A stretch of DNA of 64,000 bases, from NCBI GenBank assembly GCA_016710645.1, contig JADJVI010000043.1:62001-126000 (forward strand), read 5' to 3'. Shown here piece after piece: positions 1 to 7,971 of this stretch; position 1 is the stretch's first letter; each line of letters starts with the position of its first letter. A model generated the notes under the pieces. That model had not been told where the DNA came from. It searched no databases and saw nothing but the letters and a program-made list of their open reading frames with translations. The position numbers and the translations under genes were made by a program. This DNA comes from Actinomycetales bacterium. GTDB lineage: Bacteria; Actinomycetota; Actinomycetes; Actinomycetales; Dermatophilaceae.

Positions 1-354
1 GACGAGCACCCCGCCGCGCACCGGAGTGCGTGGACGACTGCGCGCGGCAGCGGCCGCAGCCGCAGTGGCTGCCGCACCGGCCGACATCTCGGGGGCGGTC
101 CGGGACGACCTGCTGGATGTCGTGTCGGCCGCCGGGTGAGGGCGCACCGCGAGGTCGACCCCGAGGATCGGGTCGATGCCGGCCGCGGTGCACGCCTGGA
201 CGAACCGGATCGCCCCGTAGAGCCCGTCGCGATCGGTCAGCGCGAGGGCGGGCTGCCCGAACGCCGCGGCCCGCGCGACGAGAGCGGCCGGGGTGGAGGC
301 GCCGTACTGCATGGAGTACCCCGAGGCCACATGCAGGTGGACGAAACGATCCAT
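1..354 (-). CDS. dnaE2: Error-prone DNA polymerase DnaE2 (ImuC), N-terminal part
   Basis: The reading frame starts with ATG at 354 and runs off the left edge. The visible 118 residues are the start of a C-family polymerase PHP domain: residues 1-10 read MDRFVHLHVA, followed by a YSMQYG block, LALTDRDGLYGA and IDPILGVDL, all typical of DnaE-type alpha subunits. DnaE2 is the translesion polymerase of the actinobacterial mutasome and acts in damage-induced mutagenesis. I prefer DnaE2 over the replicative DnaE1 because the gene is 11 bp downstream of a HEPN protein, in a group that begins with a DUF6504 gene and an SOS box. A proline/alanine-rich stretch around residues 75-115 falls where PHP domains often carry an insertion. 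ImuA'/ImuB partners are not in view. Confidence 0.85.
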   Translation of the reverse strand, partial: MDRFVHLHVASGYSMQYGASTPAALVARAAAFGQPALALTDRDGLYGAIRFVQACTAAGIDPILGVDLAVRPHPAADTTSSRSSRTAPEMSAGAAATAAAAAAARSRPRTPVRGGVLV

Positions 355-365
355 CTCGACTCCCG

Positions 366-848
366 CTATCCCGCCAGATCGGTATGCCGTCGGGCCGGGG
401 CCACCGGCGTGAGGTATTCGGGCAGGGCGACGACCGGCGGCACCCCCAGCAGGTCCTGGACGATGCCGACGAAGGTCTCGGCCTGGCGCACTAGGTCGTC
501 GGCGGCCCGCGCGGTCACGCTGTGCCCCTCTCGCTCGATGGCGGCCCGCTCCCCCGCCGCGAGAGCGAAGAACCCGGCCCATTCGGTGAGCTCGGGCGCC
601 AGCGTCGGGAGCACCTCCCACACGCTGCGCGGCCGCGACAGCCCGCCCGCCCCGGTGCGAGCGGCAAGGACCGCCGCCGCAGCCCGCAGCGCACAGAGGT
701 GAGCCGCGACGAAGCGCTCCTCGGCGACCCGTGCTCGACCGGCCGCACGGAGGCTGACCCCGGACCGGTCCAGCAACTCCACGACGCTCGCCGGGACATA
801 GCCCCGCCCCGACAACGCATCGCGACGGTGGGGGCTGACACTGCTCAT
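366..848 (-). CDS. SAV_6107-family HEPN domain protein
   Basis: A 160-residue, largely helical protein. Residues 1-20 (MSSVSPHRRDALSGRGYVPA) are followed by an LLDRSGVSLRAAGRARVAEERFVAAH-like helical segment and a C-terminal LVRQAETFVGIVQDLLG stretch, which I recognise as the actinobacterial SAV_6107 HEPN family. I chose ATG 848; the frame stays open to 941, but that extension is arginine-rich and looks non-coding. The stop is 11 bp before dnaE2, so the two are probably cotranscribed. The molecular role is not established. HEPN folds are often RNases or nucleotide-binding partners, but an Rx4-6H catalytic motif is not clear here. Linkage to damage-inducible polymerase genes suggests an accessory role in the SOS response, which is inference. 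Confidence 0.75.
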   Translation of the reverse strand: MSSVSPHRRDALSGRGYVPASVVELLDRSGVSLRAAGRARVAEERFVAAHLCALRAAAAVLAARTGAGGLSRPRSVWEVLPTLAPELTEWAGFFALAAGERAAIEREGHSVTARAADDLVRQAETFVGIVQDLLGVPPVVALPEYLTPVAPARRHTDLAG

Positions 849-974
849 GACCGACCTCCGTATGTCGGGTATGCCGTCCGGCCGTCTCCCACGCCATCCG
901 CGCAAACCCCACCTGATGCGGCGTGGTTGAGCCCGGTCCATGGACGCTCGACCGTCGACCCCTGGGCCAGCTGC

Positions 975-1400
975 TCAGTCCTGGACGCGGACCAACTGCC
1001 ATTGGCCGGGGCCGTCGAGCCCGACCTCACAGGCGATCTCGAACACCCCAGTTGCCCCCGTCGATGCGCCCGCCCGAGTTTTTCTCGACGGGTCAGGGTC
1101 ACCAGATCCTGGAGCGGCCTCGACCCGCCAGACCCAACGCTCGCAGGCCGCGGCGGCGATGCCGTGCGGCTGCCCAGGGGCAGGATCCAGAGCCTCCCGC
1201 CACCACGGACGGCGCTCCCGCCAGCGCGCGAGCACGACGCGCACGGCATACCGACGACCGTGCCAGTGGAAGCTGCGCGGGCAGCGTGGGCCATCTGCAA
1301 TCGAGGCCCCCGGCATCCCCTCTCCGGGGAGGAGACTCTCTGGCGAGAACCCCACTGCGGGGAGTTGGACCGGAAGCTGCTGGGCGTATCGGCGCACCAC
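975..1400 (-). CDS. DUF6504 family protein, SOS-linked
   Basis: About 141 residues ending in the family-typical WQLVRVQD. The core contains FHWHGRRYAVRVVLARW, a WVWRVEA strand and a GVFEIAC strand, as in DUF6504 proteins. The frame is open back to TTG 1505, but GTG 1400 is preferred: it has a GGAGGG ribosome site at about 1408-1413, and the protein then begins VVRRYAQ, like family members. GTG 1397 is equally possible. The function is unknown; in actinobacteria these genes sit beside DnaE2/ImuB-type polymerase genes. The SOS box lies about 125 bp upstream of the chosen start, so LexA control is likely. The gene is probably the first of a group with the HEPN and dnaE2 genes. Confidence 0.7.
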   Translation of the reverse strand: MVRRYAQQLPVQLPAVGFSPESLLPGEGMPGASIADGPRCPRSFHWHGRRYAVRVVLARWRERRPWWREALDPAPGQPHGIAAAACERWVWRVEAAPGSGDPDPSRKTRAGASTGATGVFEIACEVGLDGPGQWQLVRVQD

Positions 1401-1524
1401 GACATGACCCCCTCCAGGGCGGATGAGTAGGAGACAGCGCGGACTCGACCCATCCGCAGAATGGAAGGCTGGCCCGGACCCTGCCCGCTCCACCTGATCC
1501 GACAAAACTCCCGCGACCAGACTT

Positions 1525-1540
1525 GCGAACAGATGTTCGA
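1525..1540. promoter_or_regulatory. LexA-binding SOS box
   Basis: The sequence GCGAACAGATGTTCGA matches the actinobacterial SOS consensus TCGAAC-N4-GTTCGA at all but the first base. It lies in the divergent region between the DUF6504 gene (minus strand) and the YbaK gene (plus strand). The linked DnaE2 gene is a classic SOS target, so control of the leftward genes is the natural reading. An effect on the rightward ybaK gene cannot be excluded. Confidence 0.8.
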
Positions 1541-1610
1541 ACTAGGTCTACTCTAACCCCCACCTCGGACACCCTGTCAACCCCACCTCGTCGAACCCGC
1601 CCCGGGTACG

Positions 1611-2189
1611 GTGTCCGCCATGCCAGGGATCTCAGAAACCTCAGAAACCTCGGGAAATGCCGACTCCGCGGCCGCGATTCTGGCCCATCCCGCCGTCGCC
1701 AGGGTCAGTGCGCGCCTCCGGGCAGCGGGCGTAGCCGGCCAGATCCGGGTCCTCGACGGCGCCGCCCGGACCGCCGCCCAGGCCGCCGACTTCCTCGGGG
1801 TGGAGATCGGTCAGATCGCCAACTCGCTCGTCTTCACCTTCCTGATGGACAGCGGCTCCCAGGATGAATCCAGTGCTCCACCTGAACTTCAGCCGCTACT
1901 CATCCTCACGTCCGGCGCCCACCGAGTCGACATCGACGCAGTGCAAGTCCGCCTCGAGGGACGCCTGGGGCGAGCCGACGCCAGCTTCGTCAAGGACCGC
2001 ACCGGCTTTGTCATCGGCGGGGTGGCGCCGGTGGGACATCTGCAGCCGGTGCGCACCTATATCGACCGCGACCTGGCCGCTTACGACACCATCTGGGCCG
2101 CCGCCGGCCACCCCCACACGGTCTTCCCCACCACCTTCGCCGAATTGGTGCGGATCACCGGCGCACAGCCTCTCGACGTGGGGAAATGA
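1611..2189 (+). CDS. YbaK/ProX-type aminoacyl-tRNA deacylase
   Basis: A 192-residue protein. After a Ser/Thr-rich leader it has the YbaK/ProRS editing fold: a RTAAQAADFLGVEIGQIANSL-type segment (near residues 52-72) containing the invariant N-S-L, then SFVKDRTGFVIGGVAPVGH, where the conserved Lys and the GGVAP-GH motif form the catalytic pocket, and a C-terminal TIWAAAGHPHTVFPTTF segment. The family hydrolyses mischarged aminoacyl-tRNA, usually Cys- or Ala-tRNA(Pro), in the cytoplasm. GTG 1611 and ATG 1620 are both possible starts. The gene diverges from the SOS-linked set and has no obvious operon partner; a 328-bp non-coding stretch follows. Confidence 0.9.
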   Translation: MSAMPGISETSETSGNADSAAAILAHPAVARVSARLRAAGVAGQIRVLDGAARTAAQAADFLGVEIGQIANSLVFTFLMDSGSQDESSAPPELQPLLILTSGAHRVDIDAVQVRLEGRLGRADASFVKDRTGFVIGGVAPVGHLQPVRTYIDRDLAAYDTIWAAAGHPHTVFPTTFAELVRITGAQPLDVGK

Positions 2190-2517
2190 GTACTTGTACG
2201 GATACCGTCAGAGGCGTCGACATGAGAGGCTTGAAGCACTTCGCCACGGCGTCGGCGCAGTTTCAGATCCGCCAGGGGGTGACCTGAAGCCAGGCCGACA
2301 CCGTGGCGTTTGTCATGCCTACCGCCGCGACTCGCCCTGGCCCGCCGCGGCCCCTTCAGTGACCCGACTGTTACCTGCTCGTTGCGCGCCCACGGAATCA
2401 CCACCGGGCGATCCGACGTTCAGTGACCAGACGGCATACTGCCGGGGGGAACCTGAGCGCAACCGAGACCGCGACTAACACCGCGGCCCGAGCGCCTCAC
2501 ACGAAGAAGGACAGCGA
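2190..2517. other. Intergenic region with a direct repeat
   Basis: No credible gene is visible in this 328-bp gap. The word TTCAGTGACC occurs twice in the same direction, at 2355-2364 and 2419-2428, 64 bp apart, which could be paired regulator sites for the DUF4126 gene. One copy of the dispersed ACGGCATAC motif lies at 2431-2439. No strong hairpin or clear -35/-10 pair stands out. Confidence 0.5.
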
Positions 2518-3228
2518 ATGGGTGCAGAAGTCCTGCCCTGGGTGTTCACGTCGGGCTGGGCCAGCGGCATCAACGCGTATGCCGTCGTGCTCATCATGGG
2601 CCTGGCCGAACGCATCTTCCACGTCACCGGGATCCCGGATGCCCTGGCCCGCACCGACGTCCTCATCGGCGCCGGAGTGCTCTTCCTCATCGAGATGGTC
2701 GCCGACAAGATCCCCTACCTCGACTCGACGTGGGACTCGATCCACACCGTCGTGCGACCAGCCGTCGGAGCCACCCTCGGCTATCTCTTCGGTCACGAGA
2801 ACTCCGACCTCAACGCCGCCTTCATGGCTGCCACCGGCGGTTTCGCTGCGCTCGCCTCGCACCTGATCAAGGCCGGCACCCGCGCAGCGGTCAACACCTC
2901 GCCCGAACCGGCCAGCAATATCGTCGTCTCCACCGCCGAGGACGTCACCGTCGCCGCGGTCATGACCACCGCCTTTGCCAACCCGTGGGTCGCCGCCGTC
3001 ATCGCCGGGGTGCTGCTCGTCGTCGGCGCGATCGTCGTGGTCTTCCTGCTCAAGCGGGTGCGCCGCTTCAAGGCCCGATATGACGCCTGGGGTGAGCGCT
3101 TGGTCAACGGAGAGCCACCGAGCGCGGCAGGGTCGCTGCGCCAGCAGCCCCGCTCAGGCGGACCGTCCCCCGAGCCCCCCGCGCGGCGCGGCGACACCCA
3201 GCGGCTCCCAGGCGGACCGCAGCACTGA
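2518..3228 (+). CDS. DUF4126 family membrane protein
   Basis: A 236-residue integral membrane protein. The N-terminus LPWVFTSGWASGINAYAVVL has the Ser/Gly-Asn pattern at the start of DUF4126 proteins, followed by hydrophobic segments around residues 45-62, 78-92, 100-118, 145-160 and 162-185. The last 40 residues are hydrophilic and basic, then Ser/Pro-rich, probably cytoplasmic. The ATG at 2518 follows a short purine-rich stretch (GAAGAAGGA). The family is widespread in actinobacteria and has no assigned function. The gene converges on metF with 27 bp between the stops. Confidence 0.8.
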   Translation: MGAEVLPWVFTSGWASGINAYAVVLIMGLAERIFHVTGIPDALARTDVLIGAGVLFLIEMVADKIPYLDSTWDSIHTVVRPAVGATLGYLFGHENSDLNAAFMAATGGFAALASHLIKAGTRAAVNTSPEPASNIVVSTAEDVTVAAVMTTAFANPWVAAVIAGVLLVVGAIVVVFLLKRVRRFKARYDAWGERLVNGEPPSAAGSLRQQPRSGGPSPEPPARRGDTQRLPGGPQH

Positions 3229-3255
3229 GTCGACGACCCGAGCGCGTCCCTGCGC

Positions 3256-4167
3256 TCAGGGTGCGGCTTCCAGACCGAGGTTGTCCCAGACCCGCAATGT
3301 CGAGGTCGACCGGTTCATCGTGATGAAGTGGATCCCCGGCGCGCCCTCGGCGAGCAACGCCGTGGCCAACTCGGTGGCGATCTCCACCCCTACCTCGCGT
3401 ACCGCCTCCGGGTCGTCCTGAACTGCGACCAGTCGATCGGTCACCGCCGTCGGCACGGGTTGCCCCGACAACTCGGTCATCCGCGCCAGTTGACGCACGT
3501 TCGTCACCGGCATAAGACCCGGCACGATCGGCAGATCCCGACCGCGGGCCGCGACCCGGTCCCGCAACTGCACATATGCCTCGACGGTGAAGAAGAACTG
3601 GGTGATGGCGAAGGCCGCACCAGCGTCGGCCTTACGCACCAACACGTCGGCGTCGTGCTCCAGGCTGGGGCTCTCCGGGTGCTGGTCGGGGAAGGCAGCC
3701 ACCCCGACGGTGAACGGCCCCAGGTCACGGACGAGCCGCACGAGGTCCTCGGCGTGGTCCAGGCCCTCCGGGTGCGAGACCCAGGGCTGGTCGAGGCCCC
3801 CCTGCGGGTCACCGCGCAGCGCCAGGACGTTGCGCACTCCCCCGTTGGCGTAGTGGCCGACGATATTGCGCAACTCGGTCACCGAGTGCCCCACACAGGT
3901 GAGGTGGGCCATCGGGGTGAGCGTGGTCTCACGGGCGATCCGGTCGGTGAGCCGGATGGTGCGGTCGCGGAAACTCCCGCCCGCGCCATAGGTCACCGAG
4001 ACGAACGTCGGACGAGCCTTCTCCAACTGCCGGATGGCCTCCCAGAGCATCGCCTCGCCCGCGTCGTCCTTGGGTGGGAAGAACTCCACGCTGATCGCCG
4101 GCCGGTCGTCGGCGAGGGCATCGGGGATCGAGCGCACGACGTGCAGCGGGCGGGTGAGACCTGGCAT
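3256..4167 (-). CDS. metF: 5,10-methylenetetrahydrofolate reductase
   Basis: A 303-residue flavoprotein of one-carbon metabolism that reduces methylene-THF to methyl-THF for methionine synthesis. Diagnostic segments are SVEFFPPKDDAGE near the N-terminus (catalytic Glu), FVSVTYGAGGS, LTCVGHS, NVLALRGDPQ, FAITQFFFTVEAY and PGLMPVTN. ATG 4167 is preferred to the open upstream extension because the family start (substrate barrel strand 1) follows within 30 residues. The gene diverges from the polyprenyl synthase gene across 158 bp. The same pair (Rv2172c, idsA2) is adjacent in M. tuberculosis as I recall. Confidence 0.95.
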   Translation of the reverse strand: MPGLTRPLHVVRSIPDALADDRPAISVEFFPPKDDAGEAMLWEAIRQLEKARPTFVSVTYGAGGSFRDRTIRLTDRIARETTLTPMAHLTCVGHSVTELRNIVGHYANGGVRNVLALRGDPQGGLDQPWVSHPEGLDHAEDLVRLVRDLGPFTVGVAAFPDQHPESPSLEHDADVLVRKADAGAAFAITQFFFTVEAYVQLRDRVAARGRDLPIVPGLMPVTNVRQLARMTELSGQPVPTAVTDRLVAVQDDPEAVREVGVEIATELATALLAEGAPGIHFITMNRSTSTLRVWDNLGLEAAP

Positions 4168-4325
4168 GCGAGCAGGGTACGAGCGGTTCTGAACTCGATG
4201 CGGCTCGGTCCGGGTGCTGACACCACGTAGTCTGGGCGGGACAGCGTGCCGGTCCCCCTGGCCAGACGGGACGGACGGCACGACGGTTCCACCCGGCATA
4301 CCTCGACCTTCTTTGGACGGCCCTC

Positions 4326-5414
4326 GTGATCCATCCCCTCGACCGTGACGAGCTGCGCTCGCAGGTCCAGGCGTGTATCGAGGGTGAACTCGCCCGCCAA
4401 CGCCGCATCCTCGACGAGGTCGGACCCGACCTGGCCGCGCTCGTCGACCCGGTGCAGCGGCTGCTGTCCGGCGGCAAGCGGTTGCGCGCGGCCTTCGCCT
4501 ACTGGGGCTACCGGGCCGCGGGTCGCCCAGGAAGCCCGCACCTGGTGCGCCTGGCGAGCGCGATGGAGTTCTTCCAGGCCGCAGCGTTGCTGCACGACGA
4601 CGTCATGGACGGCAGTGACACCCGACGAGGTATGCCGTCCGCCCACCGCGCCGCCGCGTTCACGCACGCGGACGCTGGCTGGTCCGGCGACAGCGATCGT
4701 TTCGGCGAGGCGACCGCCATTCTCGCGGGCGACTTGTGCCTGCAGTGGACCGACGAGCTCTACGCAACCTCGGGACTGCCCACCGATCACCTGCAGCGCG
4801 GCCGCGAGACCTTCGACCGGATGCGCACCCAGCTCATGGGCGGGCAGTTCCTCGATGTCCTCGAGTCGGCGCGTGGGTGGGATGGGATGAGCACGGCCGA
4901 GCGGGTCACCTCGGCTCGGCGGGTCATCCGGTTCAAGAGCGCGAAGTACACCATCGAGGCCCCCCTGTTGATCGGGGCGCTGGCCGGTGGCATCGCCCCG
5001 GAGGCTGCCGCGGCATTGTCGACCTACGGTCTGGCGCTCGGGGAGGCCTTCCAGCTACGCGACGACCTGCTCGGGGTCTTCGGCGACCCCGTGCACACTG
5101 GCAAACCCGCAGGCGATGACCTGCGGGAAGGTAAGCGCACCGTCTTGGTGGCCTACACCCTGGACGCGGCGAGCCCGCCGGAGCAGGACATCCTCCAGAG
5201 CGCGCTCGGCAACCCCTCCCTCACGTCGGCCCAGGTCGGGGATGTCCGGACCCTCATGGAGGGTTCAGGCGCAGTCGCCCGAGTCGAGGCGGACATCACG
5301 AACCTCGCCGCTGCCGCGCACCAGGCGCTGGGGACGGTGCGGGCGGCAGTCGACCCCACGGCATACCAGGTCTTGAACGACCTCGTCGCCGTGACGACCG
5401 ACCGCGTCACCTAG
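4326..5414 (+). CDS. Polyprenyl diphosphate synthase
   Basis: A 362-residue trans-isoprenyl diphosphate synthase that condenses IPP units onto an allylic primer. The first aspartate-rich motif is DDVMD (near residue 91) in LLHDDVMDGSDTRRG and the second is DDLLGVFGD (near residue 250); SGGKRLRAAF is the N-terminal IPP-binding block. GTG 4326 gives MIHPLDRDEL. The second motif reads DDLLG rather than DDILD, as in some actinobacterial IdsA-type enzymes. Chain length (geranylgeranyl or longer) cannot be read from the sequence. It is the positional equivalent of IdsA2 beside metF. Its stop overlaps the stop of the convergent Rv2175c-like gene by 4 bp. Confidence 0.9.
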   Translation: MIHPLDRDELRSQVQACIEGELARQRRILDEVGPDLAALVDPVQRLLSGGKRLRAAFAYWGYRAAGRPGSPHLVRLASAMEFFQAAALLHDDVMDGSDTRRGMPSAHRAAAFTHADAGWSGDSDRFGEATAILAGDLCLQWTDELYATSGLPTDHLQRGRETFDRMRTQLMGGQFLDVLESARGWDGMSTAERVTSARRVIRFKSAKYTIEAPLLIGALAGGIAPEAAAALSTYGLALGEAFQLRDDLLGVFGDPVHTGKPAGDDLREGKRTVLVAYTLDAASPPEQDILQSALGNPSLTSAQVGDVRTLMEGSGAVARVEADITNLAAAAHQALGTVRAAVDPTAYQVLNDLVAVTTDRVT

Positions 5415-5818
5415 AAGGCGAGCGCTTGGGCCCGTCGCCGGACTTCGGTCTTGTGCCCCAGCCGCAGCGCGGCGAGCGGAGTGTCACCGACCGGCAACGT
5501 GGGGTCGGGCATGTGCAGCCAGCGGATGATCTCGCCGTCGTTCATTCCACCGTCGGCCAGCACCGTGAAAGTGCCCTTGAGCTCGGGCAGCGGGCCGTCG
5601 GCGCCAAGGAAGCCAGCCGGCACCGCCAGCGCCCGGTTGGGTCCCACCCGGTGGGTGAGCAATTCGCGGTCGGCGACGAAACGACGCACCCGGGACAACG
5701 GCAGGTCGTAGCGCTGCGCGATATCGGGCAGGTAGACCCACTCGGGCACCATGTCGCTGACATCGTCGGCGGCGAGAGCGTCGTCGGAGGTGGTGGGCGC
5801 GGCTAGATCCTCGGTCAC
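5411..5818 (-). CDS. Rv2175c-like helix-turn-helix DNA-binding protein
   Basis: A 135-residue protein. The N-terminal 25 residues are disordered and acidic; then VYLPDIAQRYDLPLSRVRRFV is a winged-helix recognition segment, followed by GPNRALAVPAGFLG and a C-terminal WLHMPDPTLPVGDTPLAAL region typical of the Rv2175c family. In M. tuberculosis Rv2175c is a DNA-binding substrate of the adjacent kinase PknL. Here the gene diverges from a PknL-like kinase gene by 83 bp, so the same kinase-substrate pairing is likely. GTG 5818 is chosen; the start region contains threonines that could be phosphorylated. Confidence 0.88.
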   Translation of the reverse strand: MTEDLAAPTTSDDALAADDVSDMVPEWVYLPDIAQRYDLPLSRVRRFVADRELLTHRVGPNRALAVPAGFLGADGPLPELKGTFTVLADGGMNDGEIIRWLHMPDPTLPVGDTPLAALRLGHKTEVRRRAQALAF

Positions 5819-5901
5819 AGCCCCCAGCCTGCCATGCCGGTCAGAGTCGTGACGGCACGGCATACCGCAGCCCACTGCCCGCGGAACGTACACTCGCCTG
5901 C

Positions 5902-7956
5902 GTGTCCAGCGACCAGACCGTGCCCACCGAGGGGCTCATCGCCGGTCGCTACCGCCTCGTGCGGCGGATCGCCGAAGGGGGCATGGGCCAGGTCTACCTG
6001 GCCATCGACGAGCGGTTGAGTCGGCGGGTTGCGGTCAAGGTGCTGCCGGCCACGGCCGCCGACGACCCGGACCTGGTCTCCCGGTTCCGCCGTGAGGCCC
6101 AGCTCGCTGCCGGACTCTCGCACGCCAACGTCGTCGCGGTCTACGACTTCGTCGAGGACGACGGCCCGCTGTGCCTGGTCATGGAATACGTCGAGGGCGA
6201 GACCTTGCGTCGCCGCCTGGACCGCACCGGTGCGCTGACCGTCCGCGAGTCGGTCCGCATCCTTACGGGGGTGTTGCGGGGGCTGGCTGCCGCCCATCGC
6301 GAGGGGCTCATTCACCGCGACGTCAAGCCTGAGAACGTCCTGCTGGGGCAGGACGGGTCGATCAAGGTCACCGACTTCGGGTTGGCGCGCGAGGCCAGCA
6401 CGCTCTCCCGTACCGACTTCGGGCAGGTCCTGGGCACCATCCACTACCTGGCTCCCGAGCAACTGCGCGGCCGACGTGCTGACGAGCGCAGTGACGTGTA
6501 TGCCGTGGGGCTGGTCCTCGTGGACCTGCTGACCGGGCGGCGCGCCATGCAGGGCGAAACCCATGCCCAGGTCGCGGCGATGCATGCCAACGGCTCGGTG
6601 CCGCTCGCCTCCGAACGGGTCAGCACGGTGCCCCTGGAGATGGACCGGCTCGTCGCGCGCGCCACGGCCCTCGATCCTGCCGACCGTCCCGGCTCGGCGG
6701 GTGAGTTCCTCACCGAACTGCGCGAGGCCACCCGACTGCTCAGCGACACCGAACTCGACGCAGAGCCGGTCTATATCGCTGGAATGGAGCCACAGCGACC
6801 GGCCTCCCCCGGCGCCCGCACGGCGACGATGCCCGAACCCGATGCCGGCCCGATGGCAACCACAGTGCTGCCGTCGCTCGCCGCGACCTCGCTCCTGCCG
6901 GTATCCCCTCCGCCGGACCCGGCCAGCGCTGCGACGACCGTGCTCCCGGTCGGTGAACCCACGGCCGCCGAATCCTCGTCCCCAGCGACCGCGGCTTCCG
7001 ACCCAACCCCGACCTCCCAGCCGCAGGAGAAGAAGCGCCCCTCGCCAGGTACCCCTGCCGCTCCTGCAGGACGCCGCCGCTGGCCGTGGGTTCTCGTGCT
7101 GTTCGCGCTGCTCGCCGGTGGCGCGGGGGGCTGGTGGTGGTATGACTCCACGGGCCCGGGTTCGCAGCGCGTCGTGCCTCCGCTGGTTCATCTCGCGGTG
7201 GCCGATGCCGAGAAGGCGCTCGCTGCCGTCGACCTGCGTGCCGACCAGACCCAGGCCTATAGCGAGACCGAACCCCGCGGCCAGGTCATGGACAGCACGC
7301 CGCCGGCCGCGGCCCAGGTGCGCAAGCACAGCAGTGTCACCCTCGTGGTGAGCCAAGGACCCGAGCGGTATGCCGTTCCCAAGCTGGTGGACGCCAAACA
7401 GGCCGACGTCGCCGCTGCCTTGACCGACCGACACCTCGCTCTGGGCACGGTCACCGAGGAGTTCAGCGAAACCGTGGCGGCCGGCATCGTGTTGCGTCAG
7501 GATCCGGCACCAGACACCTCTGTCAAACGCGACACCAAGGTCGCCATCGTCGTGAGCAAGGGTCGCGAGCCGATCCCCGTCGCCAAGGTTGCCGGCAAGA
7601 CCGTTGACGAGGCCAGCTCAATTCTCAAGACCGCCGGGTTCGCGGTGACGGTGGCCGATGCAGTCAACAGCGAGACCGTGCCCTCGGGTGCGGTCGTCAG
7701 TCAGACCCCAGATTCGGGCACGCTCTTCCGCGGCGACAACGTCACCCTCGTGCCCTCCAAGGGCCCGGTGCTCGTGGCCGTCCCGGATGTCACGCTGCGC
7801 AAGATGGCCGACGCCGAGAAGACCTTGACTGCCGCCGGGTTCAAAGTGACGATCAACAAGCTCTTCGGCGGGGCACTCAAGACCGTGCGCTTCCAAGATC
7901 CGGCGGGCGGCACCATGGTTCGCCGCGGCACGACCATCACCCTCACGGTCATCTGA
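5902..7956 (+). CDS. PASTA-domain serine/threonine protein kinase (PknL-like)
   Basis: A 684-residue receptor kinase. The kinase domain spans about residues 13-275: Gly loop EGGMGQVYL, AVKVL lysine, HRDVKPEN (catalytic Asp near 141), DFGLA (near 158) and APEQL. A Pro/Ala/Thr-rich juxtamembrane linker is followed by one transmembrane helix near 393-414, and four PASTA repeats (to 684) face outside, probably sensing peptidoglycan fragments or lipid II. GTG 5902 start. Position next to the Rv2175c-like gene supports the PknL assignment. The TRTDFGQVLGTIHYLAPE segment contains the usual activation-loop threonines. The EamA transporter gene follows 16 bp later. Confidence 0.93.
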   Translation: MSSDQTVPTEGLIAGRYRLVRRIAEGGMGQVYLAIDERLSRRVAVKVLPATAADDPDLVSRFRREAQLAAGLSHANVVAVYDFVEDDGPLCLVMEYVEGETLRRRLDRTGALTVRESVRILTGVLRGLAAAHREGLIHRDVKPENVLLGQDGSIKVTDFGLAREASTLSRTDFGQVLGTIHYLAPEQLRGRRADERSDVYAVGLVLVDLLTGRRAMQGETHAQVAAMHANGSVPLASERVSTVPLEMDRLVARATALDPADRPGSAGEFLTELREATRLLSDTELDAEPVYIAGMEPQRPASPGARTATMPEPDAGPMATTVLPSLAATSLLPVSPPPDPASAATTVLPVGEPTAAESSSPATAASDPTPTSQPQEKKRPSPGTPAAPAGRRRWPWVLVLFALLAGGAGGWWWYDSTGPGSQRVVPPLVHLAVADAEKALAAVDLRADQTQAYSETEPRGQVMDSTPPAAAQVRKHSSVTLVVSQGPERYAVPKLVDAKQADVAAALTDRHLALGTVTEEFSETVAAGIVLRQDPAPDTSVKRDTKVAIVVSKGREPIPVAKVAGKTVDEASSILKTAGFAVTVADAVNSETVPSGAVVSQTPDSGTLFRGDNVTLVPSKGPVLVAVPDVTLRKMADAEKTLTAAGFKVTINKLFGGALKTVRFQDPAGGTMVRRGTTITLTVI

Positions 7957-7971
7957 CGAGCCGACGGTCCC

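Noticed and set aside
845..1453. Alternative minus-strand frame overlapping the DUF6504 gene
   Set aside because: It lacks any family resemblance, whereas the other frame ends in the DUF6504 signature.
2081..2404. A 107-residue frame on the minus strand
   Set aside because: It overlaps the YbaK gene and has arginine-rich shadow composition.
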